Shown one piece after another: positions 7,940 through 14,337 of a stretch of 17,941 bases of DNA (its first letter is position 1; every line of letters begins with the position of its first letter). A model generated the notes under the pieces. The model made no database searches. It was not told the DNA's origin and saw only the letters and a list, made by a program, of their open reading frames with translations. The stretch is taken from contig CAKUYG010000022.1 of assembly GCA_934702165.1 (NCBI GenBank), positions 1-17,941 on the forward strand, read 5' to 3'. The position numbers were made by a program, and so were the translations under genes. The stretch comes from an uncultured Bacteroidales bacterium. GTDB lineage: Bacteria > Bacteroidota > Bacteroidia > Bacteroidales > UBA932.

Positions 7940-8496
7940 ACATAGTCATCCTGACATACTCGGGCAAAGTCGTAGTCAGACCCGACACTACGTGGGAAAA
8001 AGACGGAGAGGACTTCTACGTTCCTGATTTTGTGGACCGGCTGGGCTGGACGCCGGTGGCCTTCGCCAGGATGACAAGACCCGGAAGAAGCATAGGAACA
8101 CGGTTTGCCGGAAGGTACTTCGAGAGCACGGGCCACGGCGTGCTTCTGTACCCGGAAGACCTTATGGACGGGTCAGAGGAGGGCTATGCCAGCGCCAGCT
8201 GTCTGGACCACACCTCTTTCCTGCCTGGCACACTCATGCCAAAGGACACCAGTACCCTCTTCAGCGTCTGCCGTGACGGAGAGGAAATCTTCCGCAACAG
8301 CGGCTCTCAAGAGAGAGAACTTGAAGAGGCTATAAGCGAAACGAGCAGGTTCTGCTATCTGAGGACGGGAGATCTTGTGGCTATCGAGATGCAGGCACGG
8401 TGCCCGCTCTGCACCCGTGAGGGAGAAAGGTGCACGATCAGCTGCAGTGAAAACGGCAAAAACCGCGAAGATGCGGCATTCGACATCATATTCTGA
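7936..8496 (+). CDS. Degenerate FAH-fold (fumarylacetoacetate hydrolase family) protein, probable pseudoenzyme
   Basis: A protein of 186 residues. From memory of FAHD1 and small bacterial FAH proteins I can follow the fold: PDTTWEKDGEDFYVPDF (about 16-32), a middle region RPGRSIGTRFAGRYFE, LDHTSFLPGTLMPKD (90-104), a SVCRDGEEIF strand, and the LRTGDLV turn (142-148). The residues that hold the catalytic metal are gone. The ExE pair appears replaced by Thr39/Val41, the later Asp by Leu70, and the TGTP loop after the GD turn by AIEMQA. The C-terminal third is cysteine-rich (about 140-170), unlike the usual family. ATGA overlap with the exonuclease gene and a 16-base gap to nhaA place it in the dnaN operon. 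The fold assignment is fairly likely; the role is unknown. Confidence 0.72.
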   Translation: MNIVILTYSGKVVVRPDTTWEKDGEDFYVPDFVDRLGWTPVAFARMTRPGRSIGTRFAGRYFESTGHGVLLYPEDLMDGSEEGYASASCLDHTSFLPGTLMPKDTSTLFSVCRDGEEIFRNSGSQERELEEAISETSRFCYLRTGDLVAIEMQARCPLCTREGERCTISCSENGKNREDAAFDIIF

Positions 8497-8512
8497 CAAA
8501 TTCTGGTTCATT

Positions 8513-9919
8513 ATGGGATTCATATCTTCTTTTACCTGGAAAAAAAGTATCGTGAAATTCGGTGACGACTGCCGGAAAATCGCCTCCTACCCCTGGTTCC
8601 AAGGGGTACTGCTGTTGGGCTGTGTAGTGATAGCCATGTTGCTTGCCAACCTGCCGTGGACACGAGGGCTGTACCATAATCTCCTTGAGGCGCAAATACA
8701 GATACGTTTCCTGAGCGACGGGACAGACATCCTCTTCCCTAAGGACATGACAGTAGAGAAATTGATCAACGACATACTGATGGTCGTGTTCTTTTTCACT
8801 GTCGGGCTTGAAATACGCCGGGAGATCGCCCACGGGGAGCTGTCTTCGCCAAAAAAGGCGATGCTGCCAGTGATTGCCGCCTTCGGCGGAGTGCTGGCCC
8901 CTGCCTGCATCTATACCCTGATCAACAGCGGCACAGCCGCTGCAAGCGGTTGGGGCATCCCTACAGCGACCGACATCGCTTTTGTAGTTTGCATCCTGAC
9001 CATGCTCGGGGACAAGGTCCCGGTCTCGATAAAAGTATTCCTGACGGCCCTCGCAATCGCGGATGACCTGATCGCGATCCTTGTTGTAGCCATATTCTAC
9101 GGCAGCAGCATCAACCTCGCCCTGCTCGGAGTGTCCCTTGTAGTGATTCTCATAGCGCTCATGTTGAAGAGACTCGGGGAAAAGCACATGGCCCCGTATT
9201 TGCTGTGCGCCGTGCTGGTATGGGTGCTCTTCTATTACAGTGGAGTGCATGCGACCATGTCCGGAGTGGTGATGGCTTTTCTGATACCGGCGGAGCCGAG
9301 ATACACCAAATTCCAGTACATCCGCAAGCGTGACAGGCTTCTTGTGAAACTTGCGAAATTCGACGGGCAGGATCCGGAAGATTTCCCGAACGCGAAACAG
9401 AAAGAGTGCCTGAGGAGGCTTGAAAGCGTAGCCAACGGCTCGATGGACATGAGCTACCGGGTTGAGCACGCGCTCACCCCATGGGTCAATTATTTGATAA
9501 TGCCCATTTTCGCGCTTGCCAACGCCGGAGTTGTCATAAGTGATGCTTCATATTTCAACATCTTCAAGTTCGACCCGGCACTCGGCAGCGTCTCCATGGG
9601 CATATTCCTCGGGCTTCTGATAGGCAAGCCTGTCGGGATCACGCTTTTCAGCTGGATCGCTACCAAACTGAAGCTCGGCGAGATGCCGACAGGAGCCAAC
9701 TGGGCGAAGCTCTTCGCTGCAGCATGTCTAGGTGGCATCGGTTTCACGATGTCGATTTTCGTGGATACCCTGTCATTCGGAGACAACAGTCCTGAAGTGA
9801 TGATGCAACTTAGAAATGCCGGAAAGATCGCAATTCTCCTGGCCTCCATAAGCGCCGGAATACTCGGGAGCATCATGGTCAACATAGTCAGCGCCGCTGA
9901 CAGGAAGCGGCCGAGATAG
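8513..9919 (+). CDS. nhaA: Na+/H+ antiporter NhaA
   Basis: An inner-membrane sodium/proton antiporter of 468 residues with about a dozen hydrophobic segments. The paired aspartates of the ion site are Asp184-Asp185 in ALAIADDLIAIL, and the TATD motif of the crossed helices is at 151-154. There is a longer cytoplasmic loop (about 270-330, charged, including RYTKFQYIRKRDRLL) than in E. coli NhaA, as is common in Bacteroidota. The frame is open back to 8375, but that stretch overlaps the FAH-like gene and is arginine-rich and non-hydrophobic, so I use the ATG at 8513, 16 bases after that gene's stop. It is the last gene of the dnaN operon and is followed directly by an intrinsic terminator at 9923-9956. 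Confidence 0.95.
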   Translation: MGFISSFTWKKSIVKFGDDCRKIASYPWFQGVLLLGCVVIAMLLANLPWTRGLYHNLLEAQIQIRFLSDGTDILFPKDMTVEKLINDILMVVFFFTVGLEIRREIAHGELSSPKKAMLPVIAAFGGVLAPACIYTLINSGTAAASGWGIPTATDIAFVVCILTMLGDKVPVSIKVFLTALAIADDLIAILVVAIFYGSSINLALLGVSLVVILIALMLKRLGEKHMAPYLLCAVLVWVLFYYSGVHATMSGVVMAFLIPAEPRYTKFQYIRKRDRLLVKLAKFDGQDPEDFPNAKQKECLRRLESVANGSMDMSYRVEHALTPWVNYLIMPIFALANAGVVISDASYFNIFKFDPALGSVSMGIFLGLLIGKPVGITLFSWIATKLKLGEMPTGANWAKLFAAACLGGIGFTMSIFVDTLSFGDNSPEVMMQLRNAGKIAILLASISAGILGSIMVNIVSAADRKRPR

Positions 9920-9922
9920 AAA

Positions 9923-9956
9923 ATTGCGCCCGCTGTTTGCAGGCGCAATCTTTTTT
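9923..9956 (+). terminator. Intrinsic terminator of the dnaN-nhaA operon
   Basis: An eight-base-pair GC-rich stem (ATTGCGCC at 9923-9930 with GGCGCAAT at 9942-9949) is followed by C and six T. It starts four bases after the nhaA stop. Its 11-base loop contains the TTTG that serves as -33 box for the tRNA-Thr promoter. Confidence 0.88.
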
Positions 9957-9966
9957 GTTATCTTTG
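9936..9966 (+). promoter_or_regulatory. Promoter of tRNA-Thr (TTTG, 19-base spacer, TATCTTTG)
   Basis: A complete Bacteroidota promoter: -33 TTTG at 9936-9939, a 19-base spacer, and a -7 TATCTTTG at 9959-9966 matching TAnnTTTG exactly. The predicted start of transcription lies about 5-10 bases before the tRNA, leaving a very short 5' leader. Confidence 0.85.
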
Positions 9967-9981
9967 CAAACCGAAACAAAA

Positions 9982-10054
9982 GCCACTTTAGCTCAGTCGG
10001 TAGAGCAGCGCATTCGTAACGCGCAGGTCGCCAGTTCGAGCCTGGTGAGTGGCT
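9982..10054 (+). tRNA. tRNA-Thr (anticodon CGT)
   Basis: A full cloverleaf of 73 bases. The acceptor arm is GCCACTT with GAGTGGC (one G-U), and the D stem is GCTC/GAGC. The anticodon loop is TTCGTAA, giving CGT, which reads ACG threonine codons. The T stem is GCCAG/CTGGT with loop TTCGAGC, the variable region is five bases, and the discriminator is T at 10054. CCA is not encoded. The anticodon stem has four GC pairs, but the pair next to the loop (31-39) is A opposite C, where E. coli tRNA-Thr(CGT) has A-U. It has its own promoter and a terminator starting two bases after its 3' end. Confidence 0.95.
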
Positions 10055-10055
10055 C

Positions 10056-10085
10056 AAAAAATCCAGCCTTCGGGCTGGATTTTTT
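10056..10085. terminator. Bidirectional intrinsic terminator between tRNA-Thr and the GH51 gene
   Basis: A perfect palindrome: five A, ATCCAGCC, a TTCG tetraloop (10069-10072), GGCTGGAT, five T. Read on either strand it gives a GC-rich hairpin with a U tract. It lies two bases after the tRNA and two bases after the stop of the convergent arabinofuranosidase gene, so it serves both. Confidence 0.92.
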
Positions 10086-10087
10086 CA

Positions 10088-12538
10088 TTATTCCGCTTTC
10101 AGACGCCATACAATGAAGCTGTATGCAGGCATGACTGCGCTCATGACATTCCCTTCCAGAGCAAAAGAACCCGTCTCCGGCACCAGGTTACAATCATCCA
10201 TTTCTCCGGTAAGGACACTCTGCTCAACATTGCATCCGCCTTCAGCAAAGCCGGATGGAAGGTGGAAATCCACGCTGCACTCCACCGGCAGCACGTTGAC
10301 AGCCTTGACTATGAGATCGCCGCTTGCGCTGTCCTTGACCACTGAGACCGCCAGACGTTTGTAAACGTCAGCGCGGTGATCTTCCAGACGCGCCGCTGAC
10401 GGCAGATAGAGGTCACCTGAATTGCGCCCGAAGAGCTTCTGCACCTGATAACCGGTCGTAGGCTTGACCTCTGTCCCGTTGAAATAAATCAGATCCGGAT
10501 TCCACTGCGTATGACCCTCTCTTCCGAACAGAGGAGCATAGGAAGTCATCTCTACCACGTCCCCGTTCCTCTCGACATTGCACAGATGCACAGCCTCGCA
10601 AAGGGCCGTCTCAAGACAGTTCTTGCGCTCCGGATTGTGGGCTGCATACTCCCCGAGATAAACCTTGGTTCCGCCTCTCCTATAGGAGTCATAGAAATCC
10701 TGATGATTCAGATACCATCCAGGAGCATTATAGTAGTGCTCGTCCACGAGAGGGACTCCAAGTTCTTCCGCAAATCTCCAACCCTCCTCATAGTCCGAAC
10801 CCTGCCAGAACGGACCGACCGTGCCCACCACGGTGATTTCCGGGCAACGCTGCTTGAGAGCCTCATATATCATGCGGAACCTCTCCTCAAACACTTCGCT
10901 GATAAGATCCTCATTCCCTATGCCTATATATTTGAGGCCGAAAGGCTCCTTGCGTCCGGCATCGGAGCGCATCTTCGCCCATCTTGACGTCTTCGGGTCG
11001 CCGTTGGCCCACTCGACAAGATCTACGATGTCCTGTATATAAGCATCCATCTCCTCAAGAGGGATGCCGCCCTGCTGCCCATACCCTCCGCGAGATGAGT
11101 TCTGGCAAGGGACACCGGCGGCGATAACCGGCAGCGGTTCCGCCCCGAGATCCTCGCACATCTGGAAGTATTCGGAATAGCCGAGTCCCATGCTCTGATG
11201 ATATCCCCACAAATTGCTGTCCTGGACACGGGCTTCAAGAGGGCCTATGGTATTTTTCCACTTATAAATGTTGTCAATACCGTTGCCGTGGGCCACACAT
11301 CCCCCCGGGAAGCGTACGAACTTGGGATGCATATCATAAAGCAGTTGTGCAAGGTCGGCCCGGAGCCCGTTCTTCCTGCCCTTGAATGTCTTCTGCGGAA
11401 AAAGGGAAACCATGTCCAGATCAAAGGAACCGGCGGACAACGGTGCAATCTCAAGGGTCGCCGAGTCACAATCGGCCACAGACTCAAGCACGAACGTGGA
11501 CTTCTTCCACGAAGAAGACGCGACGCGGAACTTTACACGCGCGAGCACGGCACCGTCCGGCGCCACAAGGCGGGCCTCGAAGCGTCCGGCACTCTTGCCG
11601 GAGCATCTTGCAAAGAGTGTGAAATCATATTTGTCACCGGCCTTGAGCGGAATCCCGTCATATCCCGGATTGCACAGGGCTGCGCCTGGAGACGACACCT
11701 TAAGATGCGCGTAATGAGGATTGTTGGCATGTATCGGACCGGAAGTCCTGATCTCCCACTCCAGCCCGGGACCTGACACGCTCCAAGACCAGGACGCGTT
11801 CCATTCGAAATCCCGGTTCTGCACAAGCTCGGCATACAAGCCGCCATCGGCCGCATAGTTGATGTCTTCGAAGAAAATCCCGATCAGTTTGTCGCTGATG
11901 GGGATAGGCGCATCTTGGGATATCGAAACATCGAGCCGCTGAGGTCCAAGACCCGGAAACCGCAGCGCATCGTCCCGCAGCCGTATAGAATTGGCCGCAT
12001 CTTCCGCAGCCGACAGCCGGGCCGCGTCAAGCAGCCGCTGCACTTCAGCCCAGGAAACCTTGTGGACATCTCCTGTCACACTGCCTGAAAAAGGAAGTCC
12101 GAGCCTGGTCTGCTCCGGTGCACGGAACCTGGACAGCACTTCAGATGATGGATAATAGTCCTGCGGCTTCCAGTGGACCAGGTCCGCGGAGGTGGTCAGA
12201 GCAAGAACGTCCTCCTTCTCGTTGACCTTCCACCATGCGGTCCACATACCATCGGCCCCGAGGAGAAGATGAGGTTCGAGCATACGTTTTTGAGAGCCCC
12301 AATCACCATAGTCGGACTTCAAAAAGGAGTATTCCGGGCCTATCTCCTGCCAACGGACACCATCGGCGGACCATGCTATATGAAGGCCGTTGCGGCCTCC
12401 GTTCTGGAGTGTGGAATACGAAAAGACATAGGCAGAATCCACTGCCGAATGCGGCACAAACGTATCCTGCCTGACAGGACCACCGGCGACCAGCCCCGAA
12501 GCCGCAGCGAGGCATGCCAGTATCAGATGAATAGCCAT
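10088..12538 (-). CDS. Secreted GH51 alpha-L-arabinofuranosidase with a short N-terminal propeller-like segment
   Basis: A glycoside hydrolase that releases terminal arabinofuranose from arabinan or arabinoxylan. Residues are numbered from the alternative ATG at 12556, which gives 822. The GH51 core contains FFEDINYAADGGLYAELVQN (about 228-247) and KFVRFPGGC. The acid/base is Glu549 in IGIGNED and the nucleophile Glu636 in VYLGEYA. A jelly-roll carbohydrate-binding-like insert lies at about 250-385, and a beta C-terminal domain from about 715 follows the barrel. Residues 35-135 (HIAWSADGVRW, LALTTSADLVHW) resemble one or two blades of a GH43-type propeller, too short for a whole domain. I prefer the ATG at 12538, because MAIHLILACLAAASGLVAGG is a signal peptide, although it lacks Lys or Arg; 12556 would add a charged MAIFAD. 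The gene lies 34 bases after the anti-sigma/barrel gene, likely in the same operon. There is no SusC/SusD or hybrid regulator nearby. Confidence 0.9.
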   Translation of the reverse strand: MAIHLILACLAAASGLVAGGPVRQDTFVPHSAVDSAYVFSYSTLQNGGRNGLHIAWSADGVRWQEIGPEYSFLKSDYGDWGSQKRMLEPHLLLGADGMWTAWWKVNEKEDVLALTTSADLVHWKPQDYYPSSEVLSRFRAPEQTRLGLPFSGSVTGDVHKVSWAEVQRLLDAARLSAAEDAANSIRLRDDALRFPGLGPQRLDVSISQDAPIPISDKLIGIFFEDINYAADGGLYAELVQNRDFEWNASWSWSVSGPGLEWEIRTSGPIHANNPHYAHLKVSSPGAALCNPGYDGIPLKAGDKYDFTLFARCSGKSAGRFEARLVAPDGAVLARVKFRVASSSWKKSTFVLESVADCDSATLEIAPLSAGSFDLDMVSLFPQKTFKGRKNGLRADLAQLLYDMHPKFVRFPGGCVAHGNGIDNIYKWKNTIGPLEARVQDSNLWGYHQSMGLGYSEYFQMCEDLGAEPLPVIAAGVPCQNSSRGGYGQQGGIPLEEMDAYIQDIVDLVEWANGDPKTSRWAKMRSDAGRKEPFGLKYIGIGNEDLISEVFEERFRMIYEALKQRCPEITVVGTVGPFWQGSDYEEGWRFAEELGVPLVDEHYYNAPGWYLNHQDFYDSYRRGGTKVYLGEYAAHNPERKNCLETALCEAVHLCNVERNGDVVEMTSYAPLFGREGHTQWNPDLIYFNGTEVKPTTGYQVQKLFGRNSGDLYLPSAARLEDHRADVYKRLAVSVVKDSASGDLIVKAVNVLPVECSVDFHLPSGFAEGGCNVEQSVLTGEMDDCNLVPETGSFALEGNVMSAVMPAYSFIVWRLKAE

Positions 12539-12572
12539 ATCCGCAAATATAGCCATTATCCCTGAAGAAACA

Positions 12573-13769
12573 TCACCTCAGATACAACCGCATACCAAGT
12601 GAGAGATCGAAGTTGAACGGGCGGTCCTTGTATATTGTGGACACTGTGCTCCCGTCATCAAAATAATAGGCAAGTCCGGGCTTGATGAACACCCCGAGAG
12701 CCGGAGAGAACTTCCAGCCCAGAGAAGCGGAGGCCTGCACTGACCACTGGAACGGCGCGATGCTGACGCGCTGTGATTCTGTCACCCTGGACACATCCGA
12801 CACCACATAATCCGTGCTGAGTGTCCCGTATATGCACTTGGCGGCCATTGCACCCGCCGACAGGCTCAATTCCAGCCTCTCCGACAACGGGAATGACACC
12901 CCAAGAGAGAGAGGCACACCAAGATAATGTAGGGTCTGACGCGAATCATAACGCACGGAAGATGAGCCGGAAGACATATCCGAGACGAGCATCGACCAGC
13001 TCAAACCTCCGGAGAGAAAAAAAACACCGCTTATCTCACAGGAAGCCGCCAACTCCAGACGCAGCGGCTGATGATGACGCACGCTGGAATAGAGATCGCC
13101 GGAGTTGCCCGACATTGAGAAATCACCTTCAGATGCCGCCGAACGTGTCTGGAACACACCGTCCTGGTTCCGTCTTGAAAGCACGGACAACATGTTCGAG
13201 GTGCTCAGGGCACGGTATCCCTGTACTGATGAAGAGGAGCCTGGCATACCTGAAGTCGAGACAGCGATGACTACGGCCCTCCTTGTCCCGACCGGCGCCG
13301 TCGCTGACTCCTCCGGGAAATAGTCAAGCATCCCATCAGCTTCCGCCCGGTCAGTATTTTCAACTTCCGGCTTTTCTACACCGGACGCCACCTCCGGCTG
13401 TCCGTCAGGGACAGTTTTCTCCGTCCCAGGCATGGATTCAGGTTCGCGGACAGACACAGTACGCGGTTGCCCCACGAGCCCGGAAGGCGACGGCAGCTCA
13501 GGTACAGCCAAGCCGGTATAGGAAGCATCGGAGAGGAGCGGACCTCCACACACAGGCATGAGAGGGTCATCAGCAGCTGCAGGTGACAGCAGCAAGACGG
13601 CGGCGAGTGCCATTGCGGAAGCTGAGACAGCTGAAACCGCGGCGACAATCCGCCTCCTGCGCCGGACACGCACAAGTCCGACCTGCACCCCTTTCCACAA
13701 TCCGTCAGGAGCGCTTTCAGTATAGGCATCGAAAGCGCCTCGTAAATTGTCCTGCCATTTATCTTCCAT
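12573..13769 (-). CDS. Dual membrane-spanning anti-sigma factor (Dma type): cytoplasmic anti-sigma segment, one transmembrane helix, periplasmic linker, outer-membrane beta-barrel
   Basis: A protein of 398 residues. Residues 1-32 (MEDKWQDNLRGAFDAY, PDGLW) form the short cytoplasmic segment expected to bind the sigma factor. RVRRRRR at 34-40 is a positive-inside flank, and about 41-62 is one alanine/leucine/valine-rich transmembrane helix. About 65-228 is a Pro/Ser/Glu-rich linker without visible domains, and about 230-398 has alternating hydrophobic strands of the PorT/OMP_b-brl_2 type, ending LGMRLYLR. This order matches the Dma family described in Bacteroides thetaiotaomicron, where such proteins span both membranes and control an ECF sigma factor (Das). 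The ATG overlaps the sigma gene end by 11 bases, typical of sigma/anti-sigma pairs. The architecture is clear; the signal and regulon are unknown. The last residue is Arg, not the usual aromatic. Confidence 0.85.
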   Translation of the reverse strand: MEDKWQDNLRGAFDAYTESAPDGLWKGVQVGLVRVRRRRRIVAAVSAVSASAMALAAVLLLSPAAADDPLMPVCGGPLLSDASYTGLAVPELPSPSGLVGQPRTVSVREPESMPGTEKTVPDGQPEVASGVEKPEVENTDRAEADGMLDYFPEESATAPVGTRRAVVIAVSTSGMPGSSSSVQGYRALSTSNMLSVLSRRNQDGVFQTRSAASEGDFSMSGNSGDLYSSVRHHQPLRLELAASCEISGVFFLSGGLSWSMLVSDMSSGSSSVRYDSRQTLHYLGVPLSLGVSFPLSERLELSLSAGAMAAKCIYGTLSTDYVVSDVSRVTESQRVSIAPFQWSVQASASLGWKFSPALGVFIKPGLAYYFDDGSTVSTIYKDRPFNFDLSLGMRLYLR

Positions 13770-14328
13770 TTCTATACTCTCTGATTTTTGCTGACAGCCG
13801 GGCCTTTGCCCTGCTGTACTGCGAACAACTTGCCCCCTCGCTTATTCCGAGCATGGCTGCTATCTCCTTGTGGCTCATACCTTCCAGCGCATACAGGTTG
13901 AATACTGTCCTGAAGCCGTCGGGAAGCTCTCTTATCATCTTCTGAAGGACTTGCATCGGTATCCCGTCCGTATCGGGGTCTTCCTCTCCGGTAGGGACTG
14001 ATTCTGCTTCAGATGCAGGAACCGCATCCAGACGCGAACTGCGCCGCAGGCTCATCAGCGCCTCATTGATGACTATCCTCTTCATCCAGGCGCGAAGCGA
14101 CCCCTCCCCTCTCCAGGTAAACTTGCGAAGTGAAGAGAAAACCTTGACGAAACTGTCCTGAAGCACATCTTTTACCTCTTCTTCATCTGTGATGTACCGA
14201 CGGCATACGGCAGAGAGATACTGCACCTGCGAGTCATATATGGCTCTTACAGATGCAGCATCCCCCCTTGCGGCACGACGGACGAGTTCGCGCTTGTCCG
14301 AAGGCGCCCTGCCGTCACCGGATGGCAT
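13759..14328 (-). CDS. ECF-type RNA polymerase sigma factor (Das-like partner of the Dma protein)
   Basis: A sigma factor of 189 residues from the ATG at 14328; a GTG one codon upstream at 14331 is also possible. Region 2 is at about 20-90 (VRAIYDSQVQYLSAVCRRY, DVLQDSFVKVFSSL, SLRAWMKRIVINEALMSLRR). An acidic linker (about 103-122) follows, and region 4 is at about 130-185 with the helix-turn-helix SHKEIAAMLGISEGASCSQY. It lacks regions 1 and 3, as ECF factors do. It lies nine bases after the NigD-like gene and overlaps the Dma-type gene. By analogy with Das1/Dma1 (reported as ECF21), it is expected to be held at the inner membrane until the barrel protein is changed or lost. Autoregulation of this operon is plausible but not visible. 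Confidence 0.93.
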   Translation of the reverse strand: MPSGDGRAPSDKRELVRRAARGDAASVRAIYDSQVQYLSAVCRRYITDEEEVKDVLQDSFVKVFSSLRKFTWRGEGSLRAWMKRIVINEALMSLRRSSRLDAVPASEAESVPTGEEDPDTDGIPMQVLQKMIRELPDGFRTVFNLYALEGMSHKEIAAMLGISEGASCSQYSRAKARLSAKIREYRNGR

Positions 14329-14337
14329 CACAGCCTG

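Noticed and set aside
8486-9469. 327-codon minus-strand open frame opposite nhaA
   Set aside because: Antisense to hydrophobic coding sequence, which tends to leave such frames open; no recognisable domain.
12544-12551. TATATTTG on the minus strand, an exact -7 box five bases before the preferred GH51 ATG
   Set aside because: No TTG lies 19-21 bases upstream, and it falls in a short gap of a likely operon; it may be chance, though an internal promoter is not excluded.
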